Origin: Tetracentron sinense
Lineage: Eukaryota; Streptophyta; Magnoliopsida; Trochodendrales; Trochodendraceae
Direction: 5' to 3'
Length of the DNA stretch: 64,000 nucleotides
Assembly: GCA_015143295.1 (NCBI GenBank)
Contig: CM026574.1
Location: 11,410,938 to 11,474,937 of the forward strand
Numbering within the stretch: the first letter of the stretch is position 1; each line of letters opens with the position of its first letter. Shown piece by piece: positions 1-11,270 of the stretch. Below the pieces are notes generated by a model that saw nothing but the letters and a program-made list of their open reading frames with translations, was not told the DNA's origin and did not search any database. A program made the position numbers and the translations under genes.

Positions 1-1779
1 GATATAAGACACAATTATTACAGATGTTTACTTATGAGAAATGGGTGGAATCTAGGTACGCTCGTGAAGAGGGCTTGCCTAAGCAGATAGCTCAAATCGT
101 CCTCTCCGAACAAAATACATTCTGGGTAAAGGCATAAGAGATTGTGAAGACTGTACAACCCCTAGTAAAAGCAAAGCCAACAATAGGCTATATATACGAT
201 GCAATTGACCGAGCAAAATTAGCAATCAAAGGGCTTAATAGAGTATCGTATAAACAATATTGGGCTTGGATTGATAAGCGCTGGGATAAGCAGCTTCACC
301 AAGATATCCATGCTGCAGGTCCGTATACAGTTATTTAATTTATTAACTGTCAATTTTCTTATTTTATTATTTGGTAATTGATGTATGTGTTTTTTCTTTA
401 TACAACATATTTCCTAAATCCCGTTTGCTATTATTCAAACACTTTTTCCGACCATCCAGAGGTATTTTTAGGCCTGAAAAAAACAATCCAGAGACTTGAG
501 CCTTGTAAAGAAAAGCAAATAAGAGCCTTGAGTCAGGTATAATTATAAATTATAAGTTTATACATTTATTAATTAGTTAATTTAGTTGTATACTTATATA
601 CTAATTGAAATTAAATTTCTTTTAGCTTCAACTATATAAGCAGCAACAAGGTTCTCTTGGAAGTGATACGGCACGACTGGCAAGAAAGATGACTGAACCA
701 GGTATAAGTGTATAACCGTATAATTTGGATTATGACTTATTAATTATAAAATTATGATTGAACTAAACTTTATGATACTTTTATTTCTCAGGCGAATGGT
801 GGGGTACATATGGCGATGATGCTCCAGATCTTAGAAAAATTACAATGAGGATCCTAAGTTAGACTTACTCTTCATCTAGGTGTGAAAGAAACTGGAGCAC
901 ATTCTCATTGATTTACACGAAGCCGCGAAATAGGCTCACTTCCGAGAAGTTGGACAAATTGGTATTTGTCCACTATTGCGTGCACGTCATCTAACAAGGA
1001 GAGAGCAAGACGATGATTTTTATGATCCAATCAATTTGGATTATATTTTTGCCGATGATGATCCCTTAGAGCCATGGTTGCGTGAAATGGAAAAACCGGT
1101 TCTAACCGATGTATCTTTCCTTGAAGGACATGTAGATGCAACCAATGAAGAGTTGAGGGCCGCAACAAGTGCCACCACAGGCACAGACATACAACCACTT
1201 ACTGTTACCCCTACTTCAGAGACTACAAGTACAAGCAGAGCCAGAAAAGAAAGAGGCAGAGGCAAGGCATCGGCACAATTACCAGCAACCATTGAGGAGG
1301 TTAGTGAAGGGTCAGCAGGAGGAGAAGGGCATGAGCTCTCATCTATTAGTAGTATTAGTAGTGGACCTAGTAGAGATGCAGGTGCTACAGCAGTTATTTA
1401 TGATGTAGATGCTGGTCAGGGGCAAGATGTCGATTGGACTGGAGCTGAGATTCAAGGGAGTCCTAATACAAGTAGGAGGCGAGAGTTTCAGGAACCTGAG
1501 GCTGAAGCTGAACAATATTCGACTCCTTCAGACTACATGGAATGGTATGATTTGTTTCCCCAATATCAGTATGGAGCTTATGGTTATGGATACCCTCCCA
1601 CATATCCCCAGCAGGGGCAGCAGTACTATCAGCCACACGATTTTCTCAGCGGATTCCCACAAGACTATGCTCAAGCCCAAGCCCAAGCCCAACACTATGA
1701 AAGTCTCTACCATCAGCCTTATGTTCAACCAAATAGAAATGATGATGATGATGATGAGCCAACCCGTAATTCTATGTGA
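1..1779 (+). pseudogene. hAT transposase pseudogene (DUF659/hAT dimerisation type)
   Basis: Transposase of the plant hAT superfamily (cut-and-paste), C-terminal half only. Visible exons: 1-about 316 (contains GYIYDAIDRAK and WIDKRWDKQLHQDIHAAG); about 445-536; 626-701 (LYKQQQGSLGSDTARLARKM); and 792 onward. The last carries the diagnostic dimerisation motif SSRCERNWSTFSLIYTKPRN, then KLDKLVFVHY, then an acidic low-complexity tail ending DDDDDEPTRNSM at 1779. GT-AG boundaries are visible at 537/625 and 702/791. Inactivating changes are a TAA at 135-137, a TAG at 860-862 (where the family has Gln) and a frameshift at about 970-976. Because the introns remain, this is a decayed DNA copy and not a retrocopy. 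Confidence 0.85.
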
Positions 1780-2158
1780 CTTTAGGACTTAGCAGATGTG
1801 TATGAGTTATGACTGTATGTATCATTGTATATTTGTATGATTGCATCTGCCTATGGCCCTATCAAAGTATCAGTACCTGGAGTCTCGAGACTCATAAGTC
1901 TCAACCCATCTAATTTCATTTTTTTTACATTTTGAGCTTCATATTGGCTTTAGAAGTATTTTTATTATTATTTTTTGGATTTATTTTGATTATTTGCATT
2001 TTGATTTTTTTTTTTTCTATTTATTAGATTTATTTTGATTTTTTTAAAGCAAAAAAAGGGGTCAAATAGCGTAACGGCCGAAACCGTTATCTAACGCCCG
2101 TACGTAACGGTTTCGGCTGATACCGTTACGCATGCCGAAACCGTATTTTCGAACCCTG
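1..2158 (+). mobile_element. hAT DNA transposon, 3' part
   Basis: The decayed transposase coding region is followed by an AT-rich tail and then a GC-richer terminal segment at about 2069-2158. That segment contains the words TAACGG, CCGAAACCGTTA and GTAACGGTTTCGGC in both orientations. It ends ...GAACCCTG at 2158, which on the other strand reads CAGGGTTCGAAAATACGG, the CAGGG type of terminus usual for hAT elements. The next bases, CGTTGGAT (2159-2166), would be the 8-bp target duplication. The left terminus lies outside the window, so the duplication cannot be confirmed. Confidence 0.8.
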
Positions 2159-2960
2159 CGTTGGATGGTAGCACCAAGGTTCTAAATGTCGATATTGCTC
2201 GACATGTCAAACTGCGGAAAAAAGATATATCGGAGAAATATCGCAAGATATATTGTTTATCGGTGATATTTGAAAAATGACAAAAAAATGGGACAAAATA
2301 TGGAATTTTGCAGTGAAACTTCAGGAAATGTTAATATAGATGTTAATACACCTTTTAGAATAAAAATATTTAAAAAAATAATAATGTACATAAGAGATGC
2401 AATGAGAAGAGAGAAAATATGTGTGTTAACGAGTGACAATAATGTATGATTAAAACTAAAGTTAGATGCTTTATTCGGTTATTTCGAAAGGTTAGTAAAT
2501 TTTAACCTTAGTTATAGGGAGTTAAAAGGGGACATTGCATTTAATTTTTTTTTTATAAAACTTAAGATTAGATGCTTTAATCTTAAGGGTTAGTAAATCT
2601 TAATCAGAGTTAAAGGGAGTTAAAAGGGGAAATGTTAATTTAAAAAATCTAAAATCCAAGGTCAGATGCTTTAAACCTAAATGTTAGGGAATCTTAAGTA
2701 ACAAGAGTTAAAGAGAGTTACAAGATGACACATTTAATGTTTTTTTATTTTTTAAAAACTAAAGTTAGATGCTTTAACCTTAAAAGTTAGTGAATCTTAA
2801 CCACAGTTAAAGGGAGTTAAGATTTGTTAATCTTAGTTTTTGGGAAAAAAATAATCACAAGGGTTAAAATTTGTTAACCATAGTTCAAGGCTAGTTAAAG
2901 CCTTAAAGGGGGCTTTGTGAGGTTATGAAATATATTAGGGGTATAATAGTCATTTTACTA
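2159..2960. repeat. AT-rich stretch with a degenerate ~100-bp tandem repeat
   Basis: Four diverged units begin with (g/a)t(t/c)agatgcttta at 2461, 2568, 2661 and 2764. Each continues through a word like gggttagtaaatcttaa to a word like ttaaagggagttaaaagggg. The same words form the arms of foldback elements elsewhere in the window (31275-31652, 36735-36975, 51717-51905). Left of the units (2168-2280) is a short stretch rich in atcg and gatat words that may be the edge of another small element. I see no gene here. Confidence 0.55.
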
Positions 2961-3059
2961 ACAATAATTTTGGTTCTTTTTAATTAGGAAAAATATTGAG
3001 TTAATTTTTAAATCTGTTATTCATAATAGCGTATTTGACAACTATGCAAAACTAAGGGC

Positions 3060-3300
3060 TTGATTTGCAAAAGCCCAACATTTAAAGACTCACATTCGTA
3101 GACTTAAAAGAGTAAAGTAAGCAAACAGAGAAAAAAAAAACACAGAACAAGGGATGAAAGGAAAGAGGAAGAACCGAAGAGGGGAGAGGGATTACGCGAC
3201 TTCGGCCGCTCCAGTTGTAATCGGCGATGACAAAAAGTGACGGCGACGGAGGCGCTCCACTCTCACAGGTATTCATCCACAACTGTGGTGAATGATCCAA
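3060..3300 (+). other. CpG-rich patch, possible first exon
   Basis: This short patch is richer in CG dinucleotides than its AT-rich surroundings. An ATG at 3227 opens 14 codons (Met-Thr-Lys-Ser-Asp-Gly-Asp...) ending Ser-Gln at 3268, immediately followed by GTATTC, a possible splice donor. Read through, the frame stops after nine more codons. It could be the first coding exon of a gene whose later exons lie beyond the transposon nest, perhaps the one ending at 27390. No conserved domain or TATA box supports it. Confidence 0.25.
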
Positions 3301-4360
3301 CAACTATAAATCATCTTCCTCACGTCTATTGCCAATAGTCTTCCTCATCACTAGATCTTGAAAGAGATAATGAGTGGGGAATAATTTAATACCACAGTTC
3401 AAAGATTTGGTTATACTATTCATAGACATAAGATTAGTTGAAAAGTTTTAAATGTAATATAGATGCAAGGAGCATAAAAGAGGTAGCAACAACACCACCC
3501 TTCCCCGATATGGAAGAAAAAGTTCAATCGACAACTCTGAACTCCCTTCCCGGAGCAAATATGATAGGAGGATAAAACAGATGACATACCTGGCTTGGGT
3601 ATGTGTTTCCTTGGCGATAAAAATAATTTAATTATATATATATATATATATATATCTATATTAAATATACATGTATATAATATTAATATATACACAACAA
3701 TTCAAACCTCTCAGGATTGACAATATTCTAGGTAAATTAACATTTAATAGGCCACCTCATTTCCTGTTTATCTTAGCAGGACACTTATTTTGTTATAACA
3801 ACTCACAATTGGTTCTAGTTAAATCTGACACCAATAACAGAATAAGAATATCATTGGGAAGTTTTCAATATACTTCTAATTGCAATGCTCAAATCTTTCT
3901 TTCTCAATATTTGGAACAAGATAAATATCCAATAAATCAAGTGGTGAAGTCTTTTTATGATGAATTGTTAGTTGACTTTTTGATTCTGTAGATGTAGATG
4001 AAAATATTGTTGAAGACTAAAATATAAGACTTTTCTTACCGGACTTTTGAGTTTTAGTAATGTTTTGATATAGTAGAAATTATTAAAATTTAAGATTTGA
4101 GAAATACCTTAACATTTGCAAGTTGAAATTTTGACCTAATCCTTTAAAAGCGAAATTTGTTCTTGAATTGGAAATTTGACTTTTTATTATTCACGAATTT
4201 GGATCTAGAATAATTTTTATTGAATTCAAATGAGGGGTATAACCTTATTTATAATAAATATCTTAAGTAAATGAATTTTAACCATTTACTTAAACGATGT
4301 TTTATGAAAATAAGCTGTAAGTAGGCTTACAGTTGAGAGTCCCAGTGACTTCTGCCCACC
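3301..4360. other. AT-rich non-coding stretch with a TA microsatellite
   Basis: An alternating TA run lies at 3632-3655. A 106-codon open frame at 3671-3991 shows no known domain and has the codon use of random AT-rich DNA, so I do not call it a gene. I recognise nothing else here. Confidence 0.5.
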
Positions 4361-4365
4361 CCTAG

Positions 4366-4437
4366 AGAGGTGCCTAGGCGATGACGGTCCAAAAAGCCTA
4401 GGTGACGCCCAGGCTATCGCCTAGGCGATGCCTTAAC
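4366..4437. repeat. CCTAGGCGAT-rich transposon terminus
   Basis: The words gcctaggcgatg and gcctaggtgacgcc occur in both orientations and end at gatgcctta. Terminal segments of this composition are common in plant hAT-like MITEs. The segment abuts the broken 3' side of the Copia gag at 4438, so it may mark the insertion or deletion that removed the rest of the Copia element. No partner end or target duplication is visible. Confidence 0.45.
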
Positions 4438-5480
4438 TACACTGTTGTAGAATGAGTCTCCAACACGGGACATGAAGTGTCAAAGAGCTTCAATCTCCTC
4501 TGAGGATAGTTTAGAACTGTCTGCTATTGCAGGATGAGTGTAAACAACAGAAGAGGGATGTGATGACGTAGAACCAACTGAGATAATTGAGAGTGCAAAG
4601 GGACCACCACGCCTCCAAAACGACCTCTTGAGCGACTCCCTCTATATGCAACGATAAGTGATTTCAAATGACGACCATGGTGGTTTCAACATGTCTCCTT
4701 GCTTCCTTGGTATGTCGAGTACGGCCATACGGCTATAGTTCTCACACTTGAGCTTGCATTTATCATTCATAGTTGGTCCCATATTCCTGACTTTATTGCA
4801 GTCACTACTCCAACTACCTCTCTGAGACATGGTGGCCAAAGCAGACCTCTCATTGGTAGAGGGTTGCTGCATTGCACTTCTCCTACTTTCTTTACTCAAC
4901 AAATAGGAGTACGCTTGTAGGCCGCGAGATTTCCACGCCTAATTCAATTGGAGTGAGGAAGGGGCTCTTTGCCCAACATTGGAACTTAAGATTGCTCATA
5001 CTTAGGAGTCAGATCAGCCAGAAATTTGAAGATTCGATTCCTCTCTATCATCGTTTTTACTTTAACTGCATCACCTGGGTTAAAGAGTTGAAGATTTTGA
5101 TAATGATCCAACTCTTTCCACATCCTTCTCATCTGAGAGAAGTAGGTAGCAAGGGTCTTCTCTCATTGTCATAATTGGCAGATACTCAACTGCAACTGAT
5201 AAATGCATTCCCCACTTAGGAATATGTTTGCTCCACAACATCCCATAAGTCCTTCACGGAGTGCAAGAATATTAAATCACCACTGATGTCTGGCTTCGTG
5301 AGTGAAGGAGCCAAGATATAACCACAAAATTCTCAAAACTCCACTTTTTATGGTTAGCGGAAGATTGGCTGAGTTTGGCTCTCTTCGCGGTAATATAACC
5401 CATTCTTTGTTTCCCATTGATGTATAGCTTGACCGATTGAGACCATGCCAAGTAGGTGACTCCATTCAACAAGATGGAGT
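4438..5480 (-). pseudogene. Copia gag pseudogene, main part
   Basis: Gag coats the retrotransposon RNA. On the minus strand the conserved N-terminal block is clear just inside the L1 junction: LLNGVTYLAWSQSVKL, then GYITAKRAKL, then VVISWLLHS. Further on is a block like KFEDS/RIFKFLADL (about 5000-5060). A degenerate zinc-knuckle stretch follows, with KETCW(N)HHGRH in place of the family's KETCWKLHGRP (about 4680-4720). It ends in SSEEIEAL*HFMSRVGDS (4440-4500), matching the usual Copia end of gag before protease. Several frameshifts and stops make it non-functional. Confidence 0.75.
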
Positions 5481-5486
5481 GCTACA

Positions 5487-7944
5487 ATGAGGAGACGTTT
5501 GTTTGCAGTGGAGTTCGAATCGTTTGAGCTTCAAGAGGCTGAAAAAAGGGGTCAATGGTGGATTCAAATCATAGAAAGGGGAAGAAAAGTGTTGATCAGC
5601 AGGATGGAAGTGGAGCAAGACGCGTACGGATGGCTGTCAAGAACTATCGAGGAGGTGATTTCATCCTCTCGAGGATACCTGGTAAGGATGTTTAGACTTT
5701 AGAGGATCATTTGGTTCCTTAATTGGGGAAAGCAAAGTGAATCCCAGAGGGAGTTTCTTCTCGCTAACTCTATTCTAAAGGGCAAGCAGAGGCAGAAGAA
5801 TTATAATTCCCTAAGGTCAATGGCAAATGGGTTGGAAAGCGTTTAAGGTAGCAATCGAGCATTTATCTCAGGGCATCAGAAAGCCTTAGTCCGGGGTTGC
5901 TTTTACATCAATTGAGAAGAAAGGAGTTCAGGCCTCTTCGAAGCCTCGAGTGTGGGAGAGCTCGAAGGACTTAAGATCAGGAATGTTGAAGGAAGGAATA
6001 TCTAGCCATGTAGCGTAGGAAGGATCTCAGGTGAAGGTGGTGGTGGAGTTAGACGTTGGAGCTTTTGGGGAATTGGCCGACTTGGTGGTGTGCTCAGTTG
6101 GAGGTCCTGGAGGTAAAAGTCTATGGATTGAGGTGCGTCTTTTACTTCAATCTCTGTTTCCCTCAGAATCAGAGATGAAGATTTTCTTGTTTGAACCTCA
6201 ACGGGCACTCGTATTCCCAAATTCGGAGAGTAAAGAAAAATCTTGTGTGGGTCGAAATGCTTTCCCCTAAAGGATGGGTATTTTGTAGGTTTCATAGGTG
6301 GTGGCCGACATCCAATACCCTGTCGTTTACAGGCCTTCTTAAGCCCCGTTGGATAACTATTAAAGGTCTTCCTTTCCATTTATGGGTGGAGTCAATCTTT
6401 TCTCAAATCGACAAATTGTGCGGTGGGTTGTTGGAGGTTCATCAATCAACTTCATCCAAATTAGATCTAAGGATGGCTAAAATCAAAGTTTGCGGGGACC
6501 TGAGAAGAATACCTCTTTGATGTCGCTGGATTTCTATGCCACTTCTTACCCTCTGGAAGTTGGGTGGTGGGACAATGGGTCCTGTGATCCCGGAAGAGGG
6601 TGGTTGGAGTTTCAATCTTTCGATCACCGGCGAGAGGGGGGCGGTAGTCTGGAGGTTGAAGACGATCTTCCGAGGGCTCCACGTGGCCAAGAAGCATTGA
6701 TGGAGGGTGCAGGAAATAGTACATCACAGACGGTGGGGTCATAGGGAGCTCTCCTCGGTGTTAGAGATCGAAATACGACGTTGGGAGATCTTAGGGAAGC
6801 TAGTAGTAGGCCTCAGCTGGTGGTGCTCGAGATAGGGGCCAAGGGGTAGGTGGGGGTTCGCTCTAAGAACATGGAAGGAGTCAGAGGGCAAACGGTAGAG
6901 GAGGAGATCGAGGCATACCCAAAATCAGCAAAGAGCAGGTCAAAGAGGAGACAATTTGCATAGAAACACCGCCAAAGGACATTTTGTAGGAAGAGGATGC
7001 ATTGGGTAAAGAGAGTAAAGCCCGATTCGATGTTGGTCTTTTGAGAGGAGCAGGGGTCTCCAGATCAAGTGGTTTTAGAAACTAGGTTTGGGGGTTGTGT
7101 GGGTGGGGTGGTTTGTGACACCCACCTGGCATCCAATTTGGCATGCTCAGTGAAGGTTTCTAGTGAGGGCCTGAATGAGGCGGGCCTGAGTCTTTCGTTA
7201 GTAAGCCCAGGCCAGCGAAGGGTTTTATCGGTAGAGGGGGCCTCTAGGCCCTTTTGCTTTGGGCCCAATGAGTTCGACCTTGGGGTGGTTTCTTCAAGTC
7301 GAGTCCAATCTGTTTTATGTGGGTTGGACTAGGCTGGGCGATCTCCGGTCTGTGATGGTTTAGGAGGGGAAGGGTCTGACCCGTTCTATTTAGGGCCTCT
7401 GATCCACTTCAATTCTAGTTCTCCATCGGTGCCAAACAGGGAGATCTCCAATCAGGGAGTCCTTGTGCTCTTTGTGGAAGATGGAGTGGTTCGAAGTTCA
7501 CCGGAACATGTAGTTAGCTGGGAAGATACTTTAGCAGGGAGAGAGATTGTAGTGTCTCCATCATCAAGGGGGTCGAGTGTAGCCTCTCTAGCTCGCCTGA
7601 AGCAGATGTAGGAGGGGCAAGGTGTCGTTGGGTCAGGGTTCATTCTGTGCAAGAGAGTCGAGGACCTAGGCAGCATTACCCCTTTTAGAGGTGAAGGGGA
7701 GCTGGTGGGAGTTATTGGTAGTGGAAACCAGGGGCGTGATTAGGCGGACAGTCTCTCGGGTTGGCTAGTGGTGGCTAGATCTCCTGGTTTAGATATGCTG
7801 GGAAGTCTGTCACCTCAAGACCGCAAAGTTAAGGAGTGTGGGTCTGATCTCCAAACCTATTCGAGATCCGGCGGGAGGGCAGAGATGCCTGAAGATTCGA
7901 ATGCTAGAACAAAGGGCGGAAAGGTGGGAGTGCTGGAGGGGGTG
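5487..7944 (+). pseudogene. L1 ORF1 pseudogene, 5' part (DUF4283-like)
   Basis: ORF1 of plant L1 elements encodes an RNA-binding protein. The start MRRRLFAVEFESFEL followed by IIERGRKVLIS matches the DUF4283 N-terminal block. At 6350-6520 the frame reads TIKGLPFHLWVESIFSQIDK, then CGGLLEVHQ and MAKIKVCG, which is the LPLHLW...CGG..EV block of these proteins. Between the blocks the frame is broken several times. The remaining stretch to 7944 corresponds to the low-complexity linker of ORF1 and has no intact frame. The solo LTR interrupts it at 7945. Confidence 0.75.
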
Positions 7945-8631
7945 TGTAACGACCCGGAATTTTAATATAAGAAAATTATGAGTTTATGGGTACTTAAAAG
8001 TGTTTGTTAAATTGGTGAAAAGTGGGTTTTACTCGGGATTGGATTGTACCGATAAAACTTAAGTGTTTTTACTCGAAAATCGTACACAATGTGTGGGTCG
8101 ACTACCCGGACGATCAACTAACATGCCGGATCCGTCATGTATTGATTTGTGGGACCGCGGAGGTCTTGAATGTAAGAAAATTGAGAAAACGAGAAATTTA
8201 CAGATTTCCAGAGTTCCGTTGGGACTCGATATTTCGCAAGGATTCTAATAGAAATCCGTGCAACTGGTACCACAGCGTGCAGGTCGGCAGCAAGGACTAC
8301 CGTCTGTCGTTTCCTCAGTTTATTATTTCATATGAAGAAACGACGGGTTGTTTAATGTCCGAAATCAGAAAATTAGTGAGTTTTGCAGTTTTCTTCCGGA
8401 TCTACTTTTTGATGTCAAAACTTAGAATCTCTCTGAAATTTTTACAGTAGGTGTTGGACTATCCCAGGTTCGGTCACCTAAAGTTTCGTCAAAATCAGAC
8501 TTAGCATGATGAGGTTTCGGAGCCTGTAAGTGTGGCAAAATCGGAACTTTGACCAAAAGTTAAAAGTTGACTTGGTCAACTTTCCACACCAAGATGGTCA
8601 TGTGCTTTTGCACATGATCTAAACCCTTGGG

Positions 8632-8642
8632 CTATATATAAG
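8632..8642 (+). promoter_or_regulatory. TATA box in the solo LTR
   Basis: The sequence ctatatataagg lies about 690 bp into the LTR. About 60 bp later comes a purine-rich (gaga) leader typical of an R/U5 transcript start. Just upstream (8600-8617) is a small hairpin, catgtgc-tttt-gcacatg. Confidence 0.6.
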
Positions 8643-9387
8643 GGGCAAGCCCCTTATTCTACATGGTTCCAGATTGGGAGAAGAAACTCTGCCGAGTTTC
8701 TTTCTAGAGAGAGAGAAAGAGGAGAGAGAAAAGAAGAGAGAAAGAAGAGAGAGAAAGAAAGGGGAGGTCCACCTTGGCAGTGTTCGACTCTCCCGACGTG
8801 TTGGCGGTGTCCGATTTCTTTTCCGGTGCCTTGATTGTTGTGTAGAGAGAGAAACAAGAAAAGTTAGAGAGACAGTGTGAGTTAGAGGGGGAGATGCTCT
8901 ACCTGGGGGTTGATCGTCCTTCTGAGCGCATTGACGATGTTCTTTTCTTCCCCTGGAGTCTCTAAAAGCTTGAAAGAGGTAAAAACCCCTTCCATCTCTT
9001 CTCTTTTCCCTTTTATTTGCTATATTCTTTATGTGGAATGTATGCCCGTTGATGAAAAAGGTCAGAGACCCCATGAATGAGGTATGAAATAAAAGGAAAA
9101 AATTAAAAATTGAGAAGAGGGATGTAGCCTCAGTTTCGGGTTTAAAAGCCTAGAATTTCAGCTCGAAATAGGTCGGGCGATTGATCACCCTGTCGGGGCG
9201 ATTGATCGCCAGCATGCAGAAGCCTGGGCGATCGATCGCCCAGCATTGCTGATTGATCGCCAGTGCCCAGGTTTGCCTGTTTGGGTTGTGATGAAGTGTA
9301 GACTTCATGTGGACCTTCGGGAAGTCCTGATCAAGTCCCGGGTATGATGTAACATCACTCTTGAGTGATGAAAAGTTGATTTGAGTG

Positions 9388-9700
9388 TCGTGTAGGGCGA
9401 TGGATGGACCCATCGGGCCGGACACATTCCCTATTGGAACAACCTTGTTTGATGTGATAGTGTTTGAGTGTTTGTAGGGCGATGGATGGACCCATCGGCC
9501 CAGATATGTTCCCTACCGGAACAATTGGTATGATGTGATGATCTTTGAACATTTGTAAAGCAATGGTAGGTCCATTGGCCTTGTATAGTCCCACCTCGAG
9601 ACAATGCTTATATGATATGTTGTTGTGACAGGATAAGGCGATGAAATGGTCCATCGGTTGGATAATGTTCCACATCGGAACGGTATACCCTCGGACTTGG
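9388..9700. repeat. ~82-bp tandem repeat in the solo LTR
   Basis: There are four units with the core gggcgatggatggaccc..cgg, at about 9392, 9475, 9556 and 9635. Each is followed by a ttccc...ggaac stretch. The last two are more diverged. Confidence 0.7.
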
Positions 9701-10059
9701 TTCACGGGCGTGAGGCCCAACGGACTCAATTAATCAAGCGAGGCTTGGATTAATTGGAAATTTCCTACAGTTAGAAAATCTAACTTGGGTTAATGCTATC
9801 TGTGGTTTCCTCTTTGACTAGGTTCAGAGAGGCAGCGTCTGTAAAGAGCCGGGGTTCTTCTGTGACTGATAGTCAGGAGTGTTAAGATGGAATTGGGCCT
9901 AAGGGCCTAGGGTTGATTGGGGCCTAAGGACCAGTGATGTATTGAGTTTACGAACTCAATGATGTTACCTTGAGGGAGTATTGACCTGGGTCGACAGGTA
10001 TACACCCAACAGAGGCTGTGATGACAAAAGATGTTAGTTTTGGTTTCTCTGTGACTGAT

Positions 10060-10990
10060 AGTCGGGAGTGGGTGGATTAATATCTATAGATCCTCTTTGA
10101 CTAGGTCAGGAGTAGTAATGTTGTATAGTTCCTTTGTGTGAATTATTATCCATAGATCCTTTTTGGCTAGGTCTGGAGTGGTCGTATTGTGTAGTCCTCC
10201 GTGATTGATAGTCGGGAGTGAGTGGAATGTTATGCATAGATCCTCTTTGACTAGGTCAGGGGAGAACAGATAGTTGTGTTGTCTGATATCTAATAGATAT
10301 GCTGTGAGGATAGAACTCCCCACCGTGGCTGAGTTAGATGGTTGTGTTGTCTGATATCTGATAGATATGCCGTGAGGATAGAATTCCCCACTGTGGCTGA
10401 GTCAGATGGCTGTGTTATTTGATAGATATACCGTACTGAGGTTGAATTAGTAGGTTGTGATGCCTCTGATAGATATGCCGTCCGTATTGTGACTGAGTCA
10501 GATGGTTGTATTATCTGATAGATATGCCATACCGAGGCTGAGTCAGTAGGTTGTGATGCCTCTGATAGATATGCCGTCTGTACCGTGGCTGAGTCAAATG
10601 GTTGTGTTATCTTATAGATATGCCGTGAGGATAGAATTCCCCACCGTGGATGAGTCAGATGGTTGTGTTATCTGATAAATATGCCATACCGAGACTGAGT
10701 CAATAGGTTGTGATGCCTCTAATAGATATGCCGTCCGTACCGTGATTGAGTTAGATGGTTGTGTTATCTGATAAATATGCCATACCGAGACTAAGTCAGT
10801 AGGTTGTGATGCCTCTGATAGATATGCCGCCTATACCGTGGCTGAGTCAGATGGTTGTGTTGTCTGATATCTGATAGATATGCCGTGAGGATAGAATTCC
10901 CACCGTGGCTGAGTCAGATGGTTGTGTTGTCTGATAGAGATGCCGTGAGGTTAGAGTTTTTCACCGTGGCTGAGATCAGATGATTGTGTT
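10060..10990. repeat. Complex tandem array in the solo LTR
   Basis: Short phrases recur many times in varying order: gatcctctttgactaggtc, tctgatagatatgccgt, gaggatagaattcccca, ccgtggctgagtcagatgg and taggttgtgatgcctctga. The unit is about 55-65 bp, with composite units near 120 bp between 10440 and 10860. No reading frame runs through the array. Confidence 0.75.
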
Positions 10991-11014
10991 GGTTCTAGTA
11001 GGTGAAGGCCCGGA

Positions 11015-11270
11015 TTATGTATTGAGTCTATGGACTCAAGGTTGTACGGAGTCTAAGGACTCAAAGTTTGATTTCATTGGGTGTAAGCCCGGTTGATCTC
11101 GATAGTTATCATGGGGGTATAGGCCGCCATGGTAACAGAGTTGATGTTAACGGATTCGGAAATGGATAACGAGTCTACGGACTCTAAATTGGATATTGAG
11201 TTTACGGACTCAAGGATAAAGGTTGAACATAGGCGAAGGCCAGTTGATTGAGTTTGTGGACTCAAGGATA
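11015..11270. repeat. GAGTCT..GGACTC palindrome cluster
   Basis: Five 14-bp imperfect palindromes of the form gagt(c/t)t(a/g)(c/t/a)ggactc occur at about 11025, 11051, 11170, 11199 and 11250, usually followed by aagg. A diverged copy is at about 9948. They sit between the tandem array and the LTR end. Confidence 0.6.

Noticed and set aside
3671-3991. 106-codon open frame
   Set aside because: No recognisable motif; open frames of this length are expected in AT-rich DNA.
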